From positions 20,001-84,000 of the forward strand of contig NZ_MUNS01000042.1 of assembly GCF_002002705.1 (NCBI RefSeq): a stretch of 64,000 nucleotides of DNA, given 5' to 3'. How positions within the stretch are numbered: position 1 is the first letter of the stretch; each line of letters opens with the position of its first letter. The notes beneath the pieces are model-generated. The model was given only the letters and a program-made list of their open reading frames with translations. It was not told the DNA's origin and ran no database searches. Positions 20,677-29,739 of the stretch are shown here, one piece after another. Origin of the DNA: Polaromonas sp. C04. Its GTDB lineage: Bacteria > Pseudomonadota > Gammaproteobacteria > Burkholderiales > Burkholderiaceae_C. The position numbers and the translations under genes are program-made.

Positions 20677-21527
20677 AGAATCCTTTCCTGGGCGCCTTCG
20701 TCCGCCGGTTCCGGCGCAATCATGGCGCAGTCGCCGGGCTCGGGGTGCTCACCGTCGTGGCGCTCATGGCGCTCTTGGGTCCCCTCTTCGTCGTCCACGA
20801 TCCTTGGGCGATGGTTGATCGTCCGTTCGTGCCACCCTTCACGGTCAACGGTCTCCTCTTTGGCTCCGATACCATGGGTCGCGATGTCGCTGCAGGACTC
20901 ATCTACGGCGCGCGGGTCTCGCTGCTGATCGGCCTGGTGTCCACCTCGGCCGCGCTGCTGATTGGCGTCACGCTGGGCGCGCTGTCCGGCTACCATGGTG
21001 GCTGGATCGACACCACGATCACGCGTTTCACCGAGCTGTTCTCTGCCGTGCCGGGATTTGCGCTGGCGGTGGTGTTGGTGGCGATTTTCCAGCCTACCAT
21101 CTACTCGGTCGTTGCTGCCATCGCTGCCATCTCGTGGCCACCGGTGGCGCGCCTCGTGCGCAGCGAGTTCCTGAGCCTGCGCCAGCGTGAGTTCGTGCAG
21201 GCCGCGCTGCTGTCCGGCCAGGGCAGCTGGCGCATCATCTTCACACAGATCTTGCCCAATGCGGTCTCGCCCATCATTGTGATGGCCTCGCTGATGGTGG
21301 CCGGGGCGATCCTGCTCGAGTCCGCGCTCAGCTTCCTGGGTCTAGGCGACCCGAACATGATGAGCTGGGGCTACATGGTCGGTACCGCGCGCACCGCGCT
21401 GCGCGAAGCGTGGTGGATTGCTGTGGTGCCAGGCGTGGCTATCGCGCTCACGGTACTGGCGTTGAACCTGGTGGGCGAGGGTTTGAACGACGCGCTGAAC
21501 GCGCGCCTGCACGGGAGAGTCCGATGA
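20673..21527 (+). CDS. Dpp/Opp-type ABC transporter permease 2 (DppC-like)
   Basis: 284 residues. An N-terminal cytoplasmic tail is followed by the DppC segment LLFGSDTMGRDVAAGLIYGA and a coupling loop LRQREFVQAALLSGQGSWRI. There are five to six membrane segments. The ATGA overlaps at both ends (with permease 1 and with the fused ATPase gene) indicate coupled translation and equal subunit supply. Confidence 0.92.
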   Translation: MKNPFLGAFVRRFRRNHGAVAGLGVLTVVALMALLGPLFVVHDPWAMVDRPFVPPFTVNGLLFGSDTMGRDVAAGLIYGARVSLLIGLVSTSAALLIGVTLGALSGYHGGWIDTTITRFTELFSAVPGFALAVVLVAIFQPTIYSVVAAIAAISWPPVARLVRSEFLSLRQREFVQAALLSGQGSWRIIFTQILPNAVSPIIVMASLMVAGAILLESALSFLGLGDPNMMSWGYMVGTARTALREAWWIAVVPGVAIALTVLALNLVGEGLNDALNARLHGRVR

Positions 21528-23167
21528 ACCCGATCCTTGATATTCAGGCCTTGAGCATCCGGTTGCCGGACGGCGCCGACCGCGTGCTCGCGGTCGAGGC
21601 TGCCAGCCTGACAATCGAGGCTGGACGCACCTTGTGCGTGGTGGGTGAGAGCGGCTCCGGCAAGTCGATGATCGCCAATGCGGTGATAGGCCTATTGCCC
21701 CGGCCGCAGGTGGCTCCCGTTGCCGGGCGCATCACCTTTGGAGGACGCGACCTGCTCGCGCTGCCCGAGCGCGATTGGCGTATGCTGCGCGGCCGGCGCA
21801 TCGGCATGATCTTCCAGGAACCGATGACCTCGCTGAACCCGGTGATGCGCATCGGCGAACAGATCGGCGAGGTGCTCGATGCGCACCGGCCCTTGCCGCG
21901 CGCCGAGCGCCACCAACGCGTGCTGGCGGCACTGCGCGACGTCGGGCTGCCCGACCCCGCGCAAATCGCGAATAGCTTTCCGTTTCGCCTGTCGGGCGGC
22001 CAGCGCCAGCGCGTGATGATCGCCGCCGCCCTGATTCTCGAGCCGACGCTCTTGATTGCTGACGAGCCGACCACGGCGCTCGACGTCACCACCCAGGCCC
22101 AGATCCTCGCGCTGATCCGGGACCTGCAGACCCAACGCGGCATGGCGGTGTTGTTCATCACCCATGATTTCGGCGTGGTGGCGCAGATTGCCGACGACGT
22201 CGCGGTGATGCAGACCGGCCGCATTGTCGAAACCGGTCCAGCGGCGCAGGTGCTGCGCGCACCGCGACACTCCTATACGCGGCGCCTGATCGAGGCCATT
22301 CCGCACGGCAGCGCGCGCGTCGGCGCCGCGGCGGCCGCGAAACCACCATTGCTTGAAGTGCAGGCACTGGTCAAGACCTATCGCAGCGGCGCCGGCCTGC
22401 TGCGCCGCGGCCGCACGGTGGCGGCGGCCAGGGATCTGAGCTTCACACTGGACCCCGGCGAAACGCTGGGGCTGGTCGGTGAATCGGGTTCGGGCAAGTC
22501 CACCGTGGGCCGCTGTATTGCAGGCCTGCTGCCCTTCGACAGTGGCACCATGTGCTTCGACGGCCAGCCACTCGCACCTGAACTGAAGCACCGCGGCCCA
22601 GCACTGCGCGGGCGCATCCAGATGGTGTTCCAGGATCCGTACGCCTCGCTGAACCCGCGCCATACGGTCGGCTCGGCCATCGCCGCAGGGCCCATCGCCC
22701 AGGGCCGCTCACGCCCCGAGGCGCAGGCGCTAACCGCGGAGCTGCTGCAAAAGGTGGGCTTGCAGCCCGACGCTGCCGGGCGATACCCGCATGAATTTTC
22801 CGGCGGCCAGCGCCAGCGCATTTGCATCGCGCGCGCGCTGGCGATGCGCCCCCAGCTGCTGGTGGCCGACGAGCCGGTATCGGCACTCGATGTCTCGGTG
22901 CAGGCTCAGGTGCTAGAGCTGTTCGACCAGGTGCGGCGCGAGTTCGGCCTGGCGATGCTGTTCGTCACGCACGACCTGCGCGTCGCGGCACAGATGTGCG
23001 ATCGCATCGCGGTGATGCAGCGCGGCGCGATCGTCGAGATCGGCGCCACCGCACAGGTGCTGCAGGCGCCGCGCCACCCCTATACGCGCGAACTGATCAT
23101 GGCCGCGCCGCGCTTTCATGAGCCGCCGGCCGATGCTTCTTGCATCGCCGCAGTGCAGCTTGCCTGA
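21524..23167 (+). CDS. Fused DppD-DppF type ABC transporter ATP-binding protein
   Basis: 547 residues with two complete cassettes in one chain. The first has GESGSGKSM (near residue 43) and LSGGQRQRVMIA; the second has GESGSGKST (near 323) and FSGGQRQRICIA. Both are followed by ADEP Walker B motifs. The short C-terminal segments after each cassette carry the peptide-transporter type extension (APRHSYTRRL, APRHPYTREL). In Dpp/Opp systems these are often two genes; the fusion is common in proteobacteria. It drives import through the two permeases encoded just upstream. Confidence 0.93.
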   Translation: MNPILDIQALSIRLPDGADRVLAVEAASLTIEAGRTLCVVGESGSGKSMIANAVIGLLPRPQVAPVAGRITFGGRDLLALPERDWRMLRGRRIGMIFQEPMTSLNPVMRIGEQIGEVLDAHRPLPRAERHQRVLAALRDVGLPDPAQIANSFPFRLSGGQRQRVMIAAALILEPTLLIADEPTTALDVTTQAQILALIRDLQTQRGMAVLFITHDFGVVAQIADDVAVMQTGRIVETGPAAQVLRAPRHSYTRRLIEAIPHGSARVGAAAAAKPPLLEVQALVKTYRSGAGLLRRGRTVAAARDLSFTLDPGETLGLVGESGSGKSTVGRCIAGLLPFDSGTMCFDGQPLAPELKHRGPALRGRIQMVFQDPYASLNPRHTVGSAIAAGPIAQGRSRPEAQALTAELLQKVGLQPDAAGRYPHEFSGGQRQRICIARALAMRPQLLVADEPVSALDVSVQAQVLELFDQVRREFGLAMLFVTHDLRVAAQMCDRIAVMQRGAIVEIGATAQVLQAPRHPYTRELIMAAPRFHEPPADASCIAAVQLA

Positions 23168-23194
23168 TTCAACCCAAAACCCGGAGAGACACCC

Positions 23195-24601
23195 ATGACG
23201 CAACCCCTTTGGCGCTGGAGCGCCACCAACCTGGCCGAGGCCATCAGGAATAAACGGTTCAGCGTGCGCGAAGCCACACAAAGCGTGCTGGCCCGCATTG
23301 CCGAAGTCAACCCGCGCGTCAACGCGCTGGCCGAGGTGCTGGCCGAGGAGGCGCTCGACGCCGCCGACGCCGCCGACCGTGCCCTGGCTCGCGGCGACAC
23401 TCTGGGGCCGCTGCACGGCGTACCGGTCACCATCAAGGTCAACATCGATACCGCCGGCCACGCGACCACCGACGGCGTCGTCGCGGCCAGGGACAACCTG
23501 GCCACGACCGACTCGCCGCTGGTCACCCACCTGCGCCATGCCGGTGCGGTGATTGTCGGGCGCAGCAACACGCCGGCATTCTCGCTGCGGTGGTTCACCG
23601 ACAACGAGCTGCATGGCCGCACGCTGAACCCGTTCGATGCCAAGGCCACGCCCGGCGGATCGAGCGGCGGCGCCGCGGCCGCGGTTGCGACGGGCATGGG
23701 CTCCATCGCGCACGGCAACGACTACGGCGGCTCGATCCGCTACCCAGCCTGGGCCTGCGGCGTGGTGGGCCTGCGCACCACCGTCGGCCGTGTCACGTCG
23801 TACAAGGCCAGCGCCCCGAACCGCATCATCAGCAACCAGCAGATGTCGGTGCAGGGCCCGCTCACCCGCACCGTCGCCGATGCGCGGCTGGCGCTGCAGG
23901 TGATGGCGCAGGGCAGCCCGCTGGACCCGCAATGGACCCCCGCGCCGCTGGAGTACCCGGACACTCATCGTCCGCTCAAAGTGGCATTGTTCAAGCGGCA
24001 TGCCGCCTATGACGCCGACCCGACGGTGGTGGCCGCGGTCGAGCAGGCCGCCGGCTGGCTGGCCGCTGCAGGCTGCGAGGTCGAGGAGGTCGAGCCGCCG
24101 CACTTCGAGGAAGGCGCGCGGCTGTGGCGCCATCTGGTCATGGAAGACATGCGCCGCGGCGGCCAGCCCGCGATAGAGGCCATGGCTGACGCCGGGACGA
24201 AGGCAGCGCTGCGCGGCTACATGAAAGGCCTGCCGGTCTGGGACCGCGATGCCTACCTCGATGCGCTGACGCGCCGCTTCAACATCTGCCGCGACTGGGC
24301 CGTGTTCCTCGAACAATACCCGGTGCTGCTGATGCCCAATTCGTGGCAGCGTCAGTTTCCTGTCGATGCCGACCGCGTTTCGGCGCAGCGCGTACACGAA
24401 CTGATTGCCGCACAGAGCCCGCTGCTGGGCACGGCCATGATGGGCTTGCCCGGCCTGGCCGTGCCCACCGGTTTGGTGGACGGCCTGCCGATCGGTGTGC
24501 AACTCGTGAGCTCGCGCTTTCGCGAAGACCTCGCGCTGCGCGCCGGCGAGATCATCGAGCGCGCGGCCGGCTTCTCGGCGCTGGACCATCTGGCAGCCTG
24601 A
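23195..24601 (+). CDS. Amidase-signature family hydrolase
   Basis: 468 residues. The catalytic triad can be placed: K81 (GVPVTIKVN), cis-Ser S156 (TPGGSSGG) and nucleophile S180 (NDYGGSIR). It is cytoplasmic, with no signal peptide. The family includes amide, acylurea and oligopeptide-amide hydrolases and GatA; this protein is not in a gatCAB operon, so a catabolic amidase is likely. It is the last intact gene of the M20/Dpp-type operon and starts 27 bases after the transporter ATPase. The imported substrate is therefore probably an amide or N-acylated compound (inference). Confidence 0.88.
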   Translation: MTQPLWRWSATNLAEAIRNKRFSVREATQSVLARIAEVNPRVNALAEVLAEEALDAADAADRALARGDTLGPLHGVPVTIKVNIDTAGHATTDGVVAARDNLATTDSPLVTHLRHAGAVIVGRSNTPAFSLRWFTDNELHGRTLNPFDAKATPGGSSGGAAAAVATGMGSIAHGNDYGGSIRYPAWACGVVGLRTTVGRVTSYKASAPNRIISNQQMSVQGPLTRTVADARLALQVMAQGSPLDPQWTPAPLEYPDTHRPLKVALFKRHAAYDADPTVVAAVEQAAGWLAAAGCEVEEVEPPHFEEGARLWRHLVMEDMRRGGQPAIEAMADAGTKAALRGYMKGLPVWDRDAYLDALTRRFNICRDWAVFLEQYPVLLMPNSWQRQFPVDADRVSAQRVHELIAAQSPLLGTAMMGLPGLAVPTGLVDGLPIGVQLVSSRFREDLALRAGEIIERAAGFSALDHLAA

Positions 24602-24625
24602 CCCCCTACGCGCGAAGCCCTGCCG

Positions 24626-24886
24626 ATGGACCATATATTCCTGTCAGCATTCATCTTGCTGCTGCTGCTCGCCTCGCGCCAGCCCGAACACATACTCTAT
24701 TGGACTGGCGCGCTGACCGCGGCCATGGTGGTTTCGGGCGGGATGCTGCTCGCTGCCGACCAGATCCGCCGGCTCCTCGGCAACTCGATGGTCAGCGCCA
24801 TCGAGAAGTTGATGGGGCTGGTGTTGACCGCGATCGCGGTCGAGATGATTTTGGCCGGCTTGAAGAACTACTTTTTTGGGAACTGA
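24626..24886 (+). pseudogene. Truncated MarC-family membrane protein (C-terminal part only)
   Basis: 86 codons open from an ATG. The end (EKLMGLVLTAIAVEMILAGL) matches the conserved C-terminus of MarC/YchE/YhgN proteins as I know it, where it follows RLLG. Full proteins are about 200 residues with six membrane segments; only the last two to three are present here. The missing 5' part is replaced by the amidase gene, which ends 24 bases upstream. A functional small membrane protein is possible but a remnant left by a rearrangement is more likely. Confidence 0.65.
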
Positions 24887-24916
24887 AGCCAGGGACGTCC
24901 TGCCAGTCGCTGACGT

Positions 24917-25756
24917 TCAGAACGGAACGCCGTCCAGCGTGCCCATTTTCCCGCTCGCATAGTCACGCCGGGCCTGGGCCAGACGTTCCGGCGTGTCCAT
25001 CACGAAGGGGCCGGAGAACAGGATCGGGCCTTCGACCGGCGCGCCGCCGAGCAGGGCGACATCGAGCGGCTGCTGCGCGGTCGCGGCGATGCGCACGCTG
25101 GCGTCGCCCGATGTCAGCAGCGCCAGGCTACCGGACCCGACGGGCGGCTGCGCGCCGCGTTCGAGGAAGCCATCGAGCACGTAGAGGCCGAGCTCGGCGG
25201 TGGCATCGACCGTCAGCGTGATGCTGGCGCCGGGCGCCAGCCGCAGCACCGCCCAGGTGGTAGGCGAGGCCAGCTTCATGGGGCCTTCGACGCCGTCGAC
25301 CCGGCCCGCCAGCACGCGCACCTGCGCGCCGTCGCGCGCAATTTCCGGAATCGCGGCGGCACGGAACGAGGCATAGGCCGGCTCTACCAGTTTTTGTGCC
25401 GGGGGCAGCGCGGTCCAGAGCTGCAGGCCGTGGCGCCCGCCCTGCGGCTGTTCGGCGTGGATCGTGCCGCGGCCGGCGCGGATGTGCTGCGCGTCGCCGG
25501 GCCCCAGCCGGTCGGTGCGCCCCATGCTGTCGCGATGCTCGACGCTGCCCTCCAGCAGGTAGCTCAGCACCTCGATGCCCGCGTGCGGGTGCGGCCGGTC
25601 GCCGATACCGCGCCGGCTCTGGTGGCGGTAGTGATCGATGAAGACGAACGGCCCCAAGTGGTCGCGCCCGCTCGTCGGCAAGGCGCGCCACAGCAGCATG
25701 TCGCCGTCGTCGATCACGCGCTGGCCCGGCAGGACGCTGGTGATGGTGCGTGTCAT
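24917..25756 (-). CDS. Pirin family protein (bicupin)
   Basis: 279 residues. The N-terminal cupin shows the pirin metal motif GDRPHPHAGIEVLSYLLEG and a further HAEQ that completes the three-His/one-Glu site. The C-terminal half is a second, degenerate cupin. GAAGGA precedes the ATG. Bacterial pirins have been linked to quercetin 2,3-dioxygenase activity or to regulating pyruvate metabolism; which applies here is unknown. It lies between a MarC remnant and the beta-helix gene with no obvious pathway partner. Confidence 0.92.
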   Translation of the reverse strand: MTRTITSVLPGQRVIDDGDMLLWRALPTSGRDHLGPFVFIDHYRHQSRRGIGDRPHPHAGIEVLSYLLEGSVEHRDSMGRTDRLGPGDAQHIRAGRGTIHAEQPQGGRHGLQLWTALPPAQKLVEPAYASFRAAAIPEIARDGAQVRVLAGRVDGVEGPMKLASPTTWAVLRLAPGASITLTVDATAELGLYVLDGFLERGAQPPVGSGSLALLTSGDASVRIAATAQQPLDVALLGGAPVEGPILFSGPFVMDTPERLAQARRDYASGKMGTLDGVPF

Positions 25757-25786
25757 GGTGCGGATCCTTCGCTGGTGAATGGATGG

Positions 25787-27031
25787 CTAGTGGGTGGTGG
25801 CGCGGACGCCGCCGCTGATTTGCAGCGAACCGATCTCGCCCTGCAGCTCCACCGGTGCAATGCCCTTGCCGTGGGTCACGACGCCGCCCGCAATCACCAC
25901 CTCGGCCACCGAGCCGCCCGGCTTGATGCTCAGGGCAATGGCGCTGAGCGATACCACCACGCCCTTGACCAGCGAATCGCCGGTGGCGCCAAACGTCTCG
26001 ATGCCACGGTGCACGTGCAGCGAGCCCATCGGCTGGCTGACCTGCACGCCCACGGCGCCGTCGGCATGGGTGGTGATGCGGTCGAACACGGCCCGGCCGA
26101 GGGTGCCCGCATACAGGTTGAAGCCGCGCGCGCCCTGGCCGAAGGTTTCGATCGGGGCCTGAACGTTCAGTTCGCTCAAGCCGCCGAAGTTCACAAAACC
26201 GATGCCGCTCGGGCCGAACGAGGTGAGTTTTTCCTGTGCCTCCCAGCGATCGACCTGGCCCCAGTTGTCCAGCACCATGTCGTTCACGCCATAGGTCGTG
26301 ACCGGCCCGAGGTTGCGCACGCTGTCCACATAGGCGCCGTGCACCGTGAAGACGCCACCGGTGATCACATCCGGCGTGCCGGGCGCAATGCGCCCGTCGC
26401 TGTACACCGGCCCGGTCTCCAGCCGGCGCACGCTGAGACCGCCCTGGCCGAAGCCCGGGCCGCTGACAAAAATGCCGCTGCCGATGACCGGGGCCGACGC
26501 GCGCCCCGCCGACAGGCCGATCAGGTCCGCCGTGATGACCACCTGCGGGTCGGCCTGCATGTTCCACAGCGTGAAGGCCCCCTGGATCACGTACACGCCG
26601 AAGCCCTGCGGGCGGTCGCCCTGGGCGCGCGTGTCGGCGGCGGCGACATCCAGCCCCGCAACCTCCACATGCCCGCTGCGCACCTTGTCGTGCGCCAGGA
26701 TCTGCACCTGCCCGACCGTCACCAGGTCGGCCAGCCGGATCACGCCCAGGCTGCCCATCCCGGTGTCGTTGTAGATGGCCCGGCGCTCGGGCGCCGCCTC
26801 CAGGCGCAGGCGGCGCACCGTGTTGTCGGTGGACAGCTGCAGGCCGTCCTGGTTGGTTGCGAAGGTGATGGCGGCCTGGCTACTCTCACCTTCGAGGACC
26901 TGGCCCGGGGCCAGGCGAAAACCCGGAACGTCGGCCAGATGGCCCTGCACCACGATGGTGTGCGGCTCGGCCTTTCGAGCCGCGGCGAGCAGCCCATCAA
27001 CGCTGGAAACCAGGGATTGATGCAACGCCAT
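25787..27031 (-). CDS. Protein of unknown function, repetitive beta-rich (beta-helix-like)
   Basis: 414 residues from the ATG at 27031, preceded by AAGGAG; the frame stays open for 25 more codons without a better start. No signal peptide, membrane segment or catalytic motif is seen. It consists of many short turns of alternating hydrophobic residues with G, N and D (GSLGVIRLADLVTVGQVQIL, ALSIKPGGSVAEVVIAGGVV), which suggests a right-handed beta-helix. No function can be assigned. It is 30 bases upstream of the pirin gene on the same strand, so the two may form an operon. Confidence 0.75.
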   Translation of the reverse strand: MALHQSLVSSVDGLLAAARKAEPHTIVVQGHLADVPGFRLAPGQVLEGESSQAAITFATNQDGLQLSTDNTVRRLRLEAAPERRAIYNDTGMGSLGVIRLADLVTVGQVQILAHDKVRSGHVEVAGLDVAAADTRAQGDRPQGFGVYVIQGAFTLWNMQADPQVVITADLIGLSAGRASAPVIGSGIFVSGPGFGQGGLSVRRLETGPVYSDGRIAPGTPDVITGGVFTVHGAYVDSVRNLGPVTTYGVNDMVLDNWGQVDRWEAQEKLTSFGPSGIGFVNFGGLSELNVQAPIETFGQGARGFNLYAGTLGRAVFDRITTHADGAVGVQVSQPMGSLHVHRGIETFGATGDSLVKGVVVSLSAIALSIKPGGSVAEVVIAGGVVTHGKGIAPVELQGEIGSLQISGGVRATTH

Positions 27032-27148
27032 GGCAGACTCCTTGGATGGTGATTTGATAAAGACAGCGAAGAGTACGCCACAAATGTGTCGGATCAAGGG
27101 CCCCACCGCAAGTTCCGGCGCGGCCGATCCAGCAAGCAGGGATCAGGA

Positions 27149-28780
27149 ATGGAATCGGTCGAATTGGTGTTGGTCATGTTGCTGGCGGTGGTTGCCAGCG
27201 GCTACCTGGTGCGCGTTGCGCCGTTCTCGCTGCCGCTGCCGCTGGTGCAGATCGCGCTCGGCGCGCTGATCGCGGGCGGCTTCCACCATGGCGTGACACT
27301 GGATCCGGAAATCTTCTTCCTGCTGTTCCTGCCGCCGCTGCTGTTCCTGGACGGCTGGCGCATCCCGAAGGACGGCCTGTTCCGCGACCGGGGCGCGATC
27401 CTGGCGCTGGCGCTGGGGCTGGTAGTGTTCACTGTGGTCGGGGCCGGCTTCCTGATCCACTGGATGATCCCGGCCATGCCGGCGGCGGTGGCCTTCGCGC
27501 TGGCCGCCATCGTGTCGCCGACCGATCCGGTGGCCGTGTCGTCGATCACGGCGCGGGCGCCGATCCCGAAGCGGCTGCTGCATATCCTGGAGGGCGAATC
27601 GCTGCTCAACGACGCGACCGGACTGGTCTGCTTTCGCTTCGCGGTGGCGGCGGCCGTGACCGGCAGCTTCTCGCTGGCCTCGGCCTCACTCACTTTCCTG
27701 TGGCTGGCGCTGGCGGGCCTGGGGCTGGGCGTCGGCGTGACGCTGGTGGTGAGTTCCGCGCAGCGCTGGCTGTCGCAGCATGTCGGCGAGGAAAGTGGCT
27801 CGCCCATCCTGATCAGCCTGCTGATCCCGTTCGGCGCCTACCTGCTGGCCGAGCAGTTGCAGGCCTCAGGCATTCTGGCCGCGGTGGCGGCGGGCGTCAC
27901 CATGAGCTACGTCGAACTGACCGGCCGCGCGCTGGCGACCACGCGGGTGCAACGCGCAGCGGTCTGGAACACGGTGCAGCTTGCGTTGAACGGCACCATG
28001 TTTGTGCTGCTGGGCGAGCAACTGCCCGACATGCTGCGCGGTGCGGTGGCATCGGTGAGGCAAAGCGGCCATCTGAATCCGGGGTGGCTGGCGGTCTATG
28101 CGCTGGCCATCACGCTGGGGCTGGCGCTGCTGCGTTTTATCTGGGTCTGGGTGTCGCTGCGCCGGGCCCTGTTCAAGGCGCGCCGGCGCGGCACGCCGGG
28201 AACCCGGCCGCACTGGCGGCTGCTGCTGGCGACCTCGCTGGCCGGGGTGCGCGGCGCCATCACCCTGGCCGGCGTGATGACCCTGCCGCTGCTGATGCCC
28301 GATGGCACGCCGTTCCCGGCGCGCGACCTGGCCGTGTTCCTGGCCACCGCGGTGATCCTGCTGTCGCTGCTGATGGCCAGCGTGGGACTGCCGCGGCTGC
28401 TCAAGGGGCTGGTGCTGCCGGAAGAGCCCACCGCCAGCCAGGAAGAAGACCTGGCCCGCCACGATGCCGCCATCGCCGCGATCGCCGCCGTCGAGAAGGT
28501 GCAGCGTGCCGAGCTGCGCGAAACGTTTGACGCCGACCTGCACACCCAGGCCGCCGCGCGCGTGATCGCGCTGTACCAGCGCCGGCTCGATGGCGGTGCC
28601 ACCGGCGAGAGCGCCGGACAACTGCGCAAGGCCGAGCAGATCGAGCGCACGCTGCGTGTGGCGGCCCTGCAAGCGGAGCGCGAGGTGGTCTTCAACCTGG
28701 CACGACATCGCCGGATCTCCGACGAGACCTCACGCCGGCTGGTGCGCGAGATCGACCTGATGGAGGCGCGCTACCGCTAG
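27149..28780 (+). CDS. Na+/H+ antiporter, CPA1/NhaP family
   Basis: 543 residues from ATG 27149 (MESVELVLVMLLAVVASGYL). Twelve or so membrane segments cover residues 1-430, with the family motif AAIVSPTDPVAVSSI (near 130) and GESLLNDATGLV (near 152) carrying the ion-binding acidic residues. Residues 435-543 are a cytoplasmic, charged helical tail. It exchanges cytoplasmic Na+ (or K+) for protons and so supports pH and salt homeostasis. It is divergent from the beta-helix gene. Confidence 0.9.
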   Translation: MESVELVLVMLLAVVASGYLVRVAPFSLPLPLVQIALGALIAGGFHHGVTLDPEIFFLLFLPPLLFLDGWRIPKDGLFRDRGAILALALGLVVFTVVGAGFLIHWMIPAMPAAVAFALAAIVSPTDPVAVSSITARAPIPKRLLHILEGESLLNDATGLVCFRFAVAAAVTGSFSLASASLTFLWLALAGLGLGVGVTLVVSSAQRWLSQHVGEESGSPILISLLIPFGAYLLAEQLQASGILAAVAAGVTMSYVELTGRALATTRVQRAAVWNTVQLALNGTMFVLLGEQLPDMLRGAVASVRQSGHLNPGWLAVYALAITLGLALLRFIWVWVSLRRALFKARRRGTPGTRPHWRLLLATSLAGVRGAITLAGVMTLPLLMPDGTPFPARDLAVFLATAVILLSLLMASVGLPRLLKGLVLPEEPTASQEEDLARHDAAIAAIAAVEKVQRAELRETFDADLHTQAAARVIALYQRRLDGGATGESAGQLRKAEQIERTLRVAALQAEREVVFNLARHRRISDETSRRLVREIDLMEARYR

Positions 28781-28811
28781 TGCAGCAAAGGGCCGCGCTG
28801 GATGAGCAAAT

Positions 28812-29636
28812 TCAGCCGGGCAGCACCGGACCATCCACCAGCGTGGACAGCGGCAGCGCCGCGACTTCCTGCAGCAGCAGTGCGAGCTGCCGTCCCGCCG
28901 CGTCGACTACGGCCCGGCCCTTGTCGGCCGTGGCCGCCGCCGCGTTGCCCACCGCGCCCGCGGCGTTGTAGTCCTGCATGGCCCAGCCGAGCTTGGCGCT
29001 GCGGCCGTTGCCCAGGATCGGGTATTGCGCCGCGCGCACCTGCGAGGTCGACTTGAAATCGCGCGCCTGCGCCATGTCCACGAACTGCGGTCGCAGCGCC
29101 AGCATCATCGAGGTCTCGATCTCGCCCGCATGGATGCCGAAGCGGTGCTCGTCGGCGCTGAACAGGCCGTCCACCGCCTCGCCCAGCGGCAGGCTGTACC
29201 AGCTGGCGCTGTAGACGAGCATGCCGGCGCGCGTGCGCAACTCTCGTGCCACGATGTCCATCAGGCTGACCTGGCCGCCGTGCGCATTGAACAGCACCAG
29301 CTTTTTGACGCCCGCGCGGGCCACGCATTCGCCGAGCTCGATCCAGCTCGCCGTCACCGTGGCGAAAGACAGCGTCAGCGTGCCGGCAAAGGCCTGGTGC
29401 TCGGGGCTGTAGCCCACCGCCTGGGTTGGCAGGAACAGCACGGGCAGCTCTGCGGGCAGATGGGGCAGCGCGGCCGCGATCACGCCATCGACCAGCGTCT
29501 GGTCCACGGACAGCGGCAGGTGCGGCCCATGCTGCTCGGTCGCGGCCACCGGCAGCACGGCCACGGTACTGGCGGCGTCAAGCCGCGCGAAGTCGCGCGT
29601 GTTCAGGTCGGCCCAGAAGCGGGATTTGAGTAGCAT
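28812..29636 (-). CDS. Creatininase-family amidohydrolase
   Basis: 274 residues. Metal ligands are visible in VAATEQHGPHLPLSVDQTL, the third motif is NAHGGQVSLMD, and GIHAGEIETSMMLA completes the site, so the binuclear centre looks intact. The family includes creatininase, mycofactocin peptidase MftE and the Fapy deformylase ArfB, all acting on amide or formamide bonds. No creatinine genes are nearby. The ATG follows an AT-rich stretch (AATAAAATATAAAT) without a Shine-Dalgarno sequence, so initiation may be leaderless or weak. Confidence 0.88.
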   Translation of the reverse strand: MLLKSRFWADLNTRDFARLDAASTVAVLPVAATEQHGPHLPLSVDQTLVDGVIAAALPHLPAELPVLFLPTQAVGYSPEHQAFAGTLTLSFATVTASWIELGECVARAGVKKLVLFNAHGGQVSLMDIVARELRTRAGMLVYSASWYSLPLGEAVDGLFSADEHRFGIHAGEIETSMMLALRPQFVDMAQARDFKSTSQVRAAQYPILGNGRSAKLGWAMQDYNAAGAVGNAAAATADKGRAVVDAAGRQLALLLQEVAALPLSTLVDGPVLPG

Positions 29637-29660
29637 ATTTATATTTTATTACCCGAATCC

Positions 29661-29686
29661 GTGAGCCCAAGAGTGAGGTAGCTCAC
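29661..29686. promoter_or_regulatory. Inverted repeat upstream of the creatininase-family gene
   Basis: GTGAGC (29661-29666) and GCTCAC (29681-29686) have their starts 20 bases apart, two helical turns, in the 103-base gap before the gene. A third near-copy, GTGAGG, lies between them at 29673. A regulator-binding site is possible; no regulator is identified. Confidence 0.3.
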
Positions 29687-29739
29687 CCCACGGGCACGGT
29701 CGATTTCGGCGCCTACCTCTTTTGACCTGGGCCACCTCG

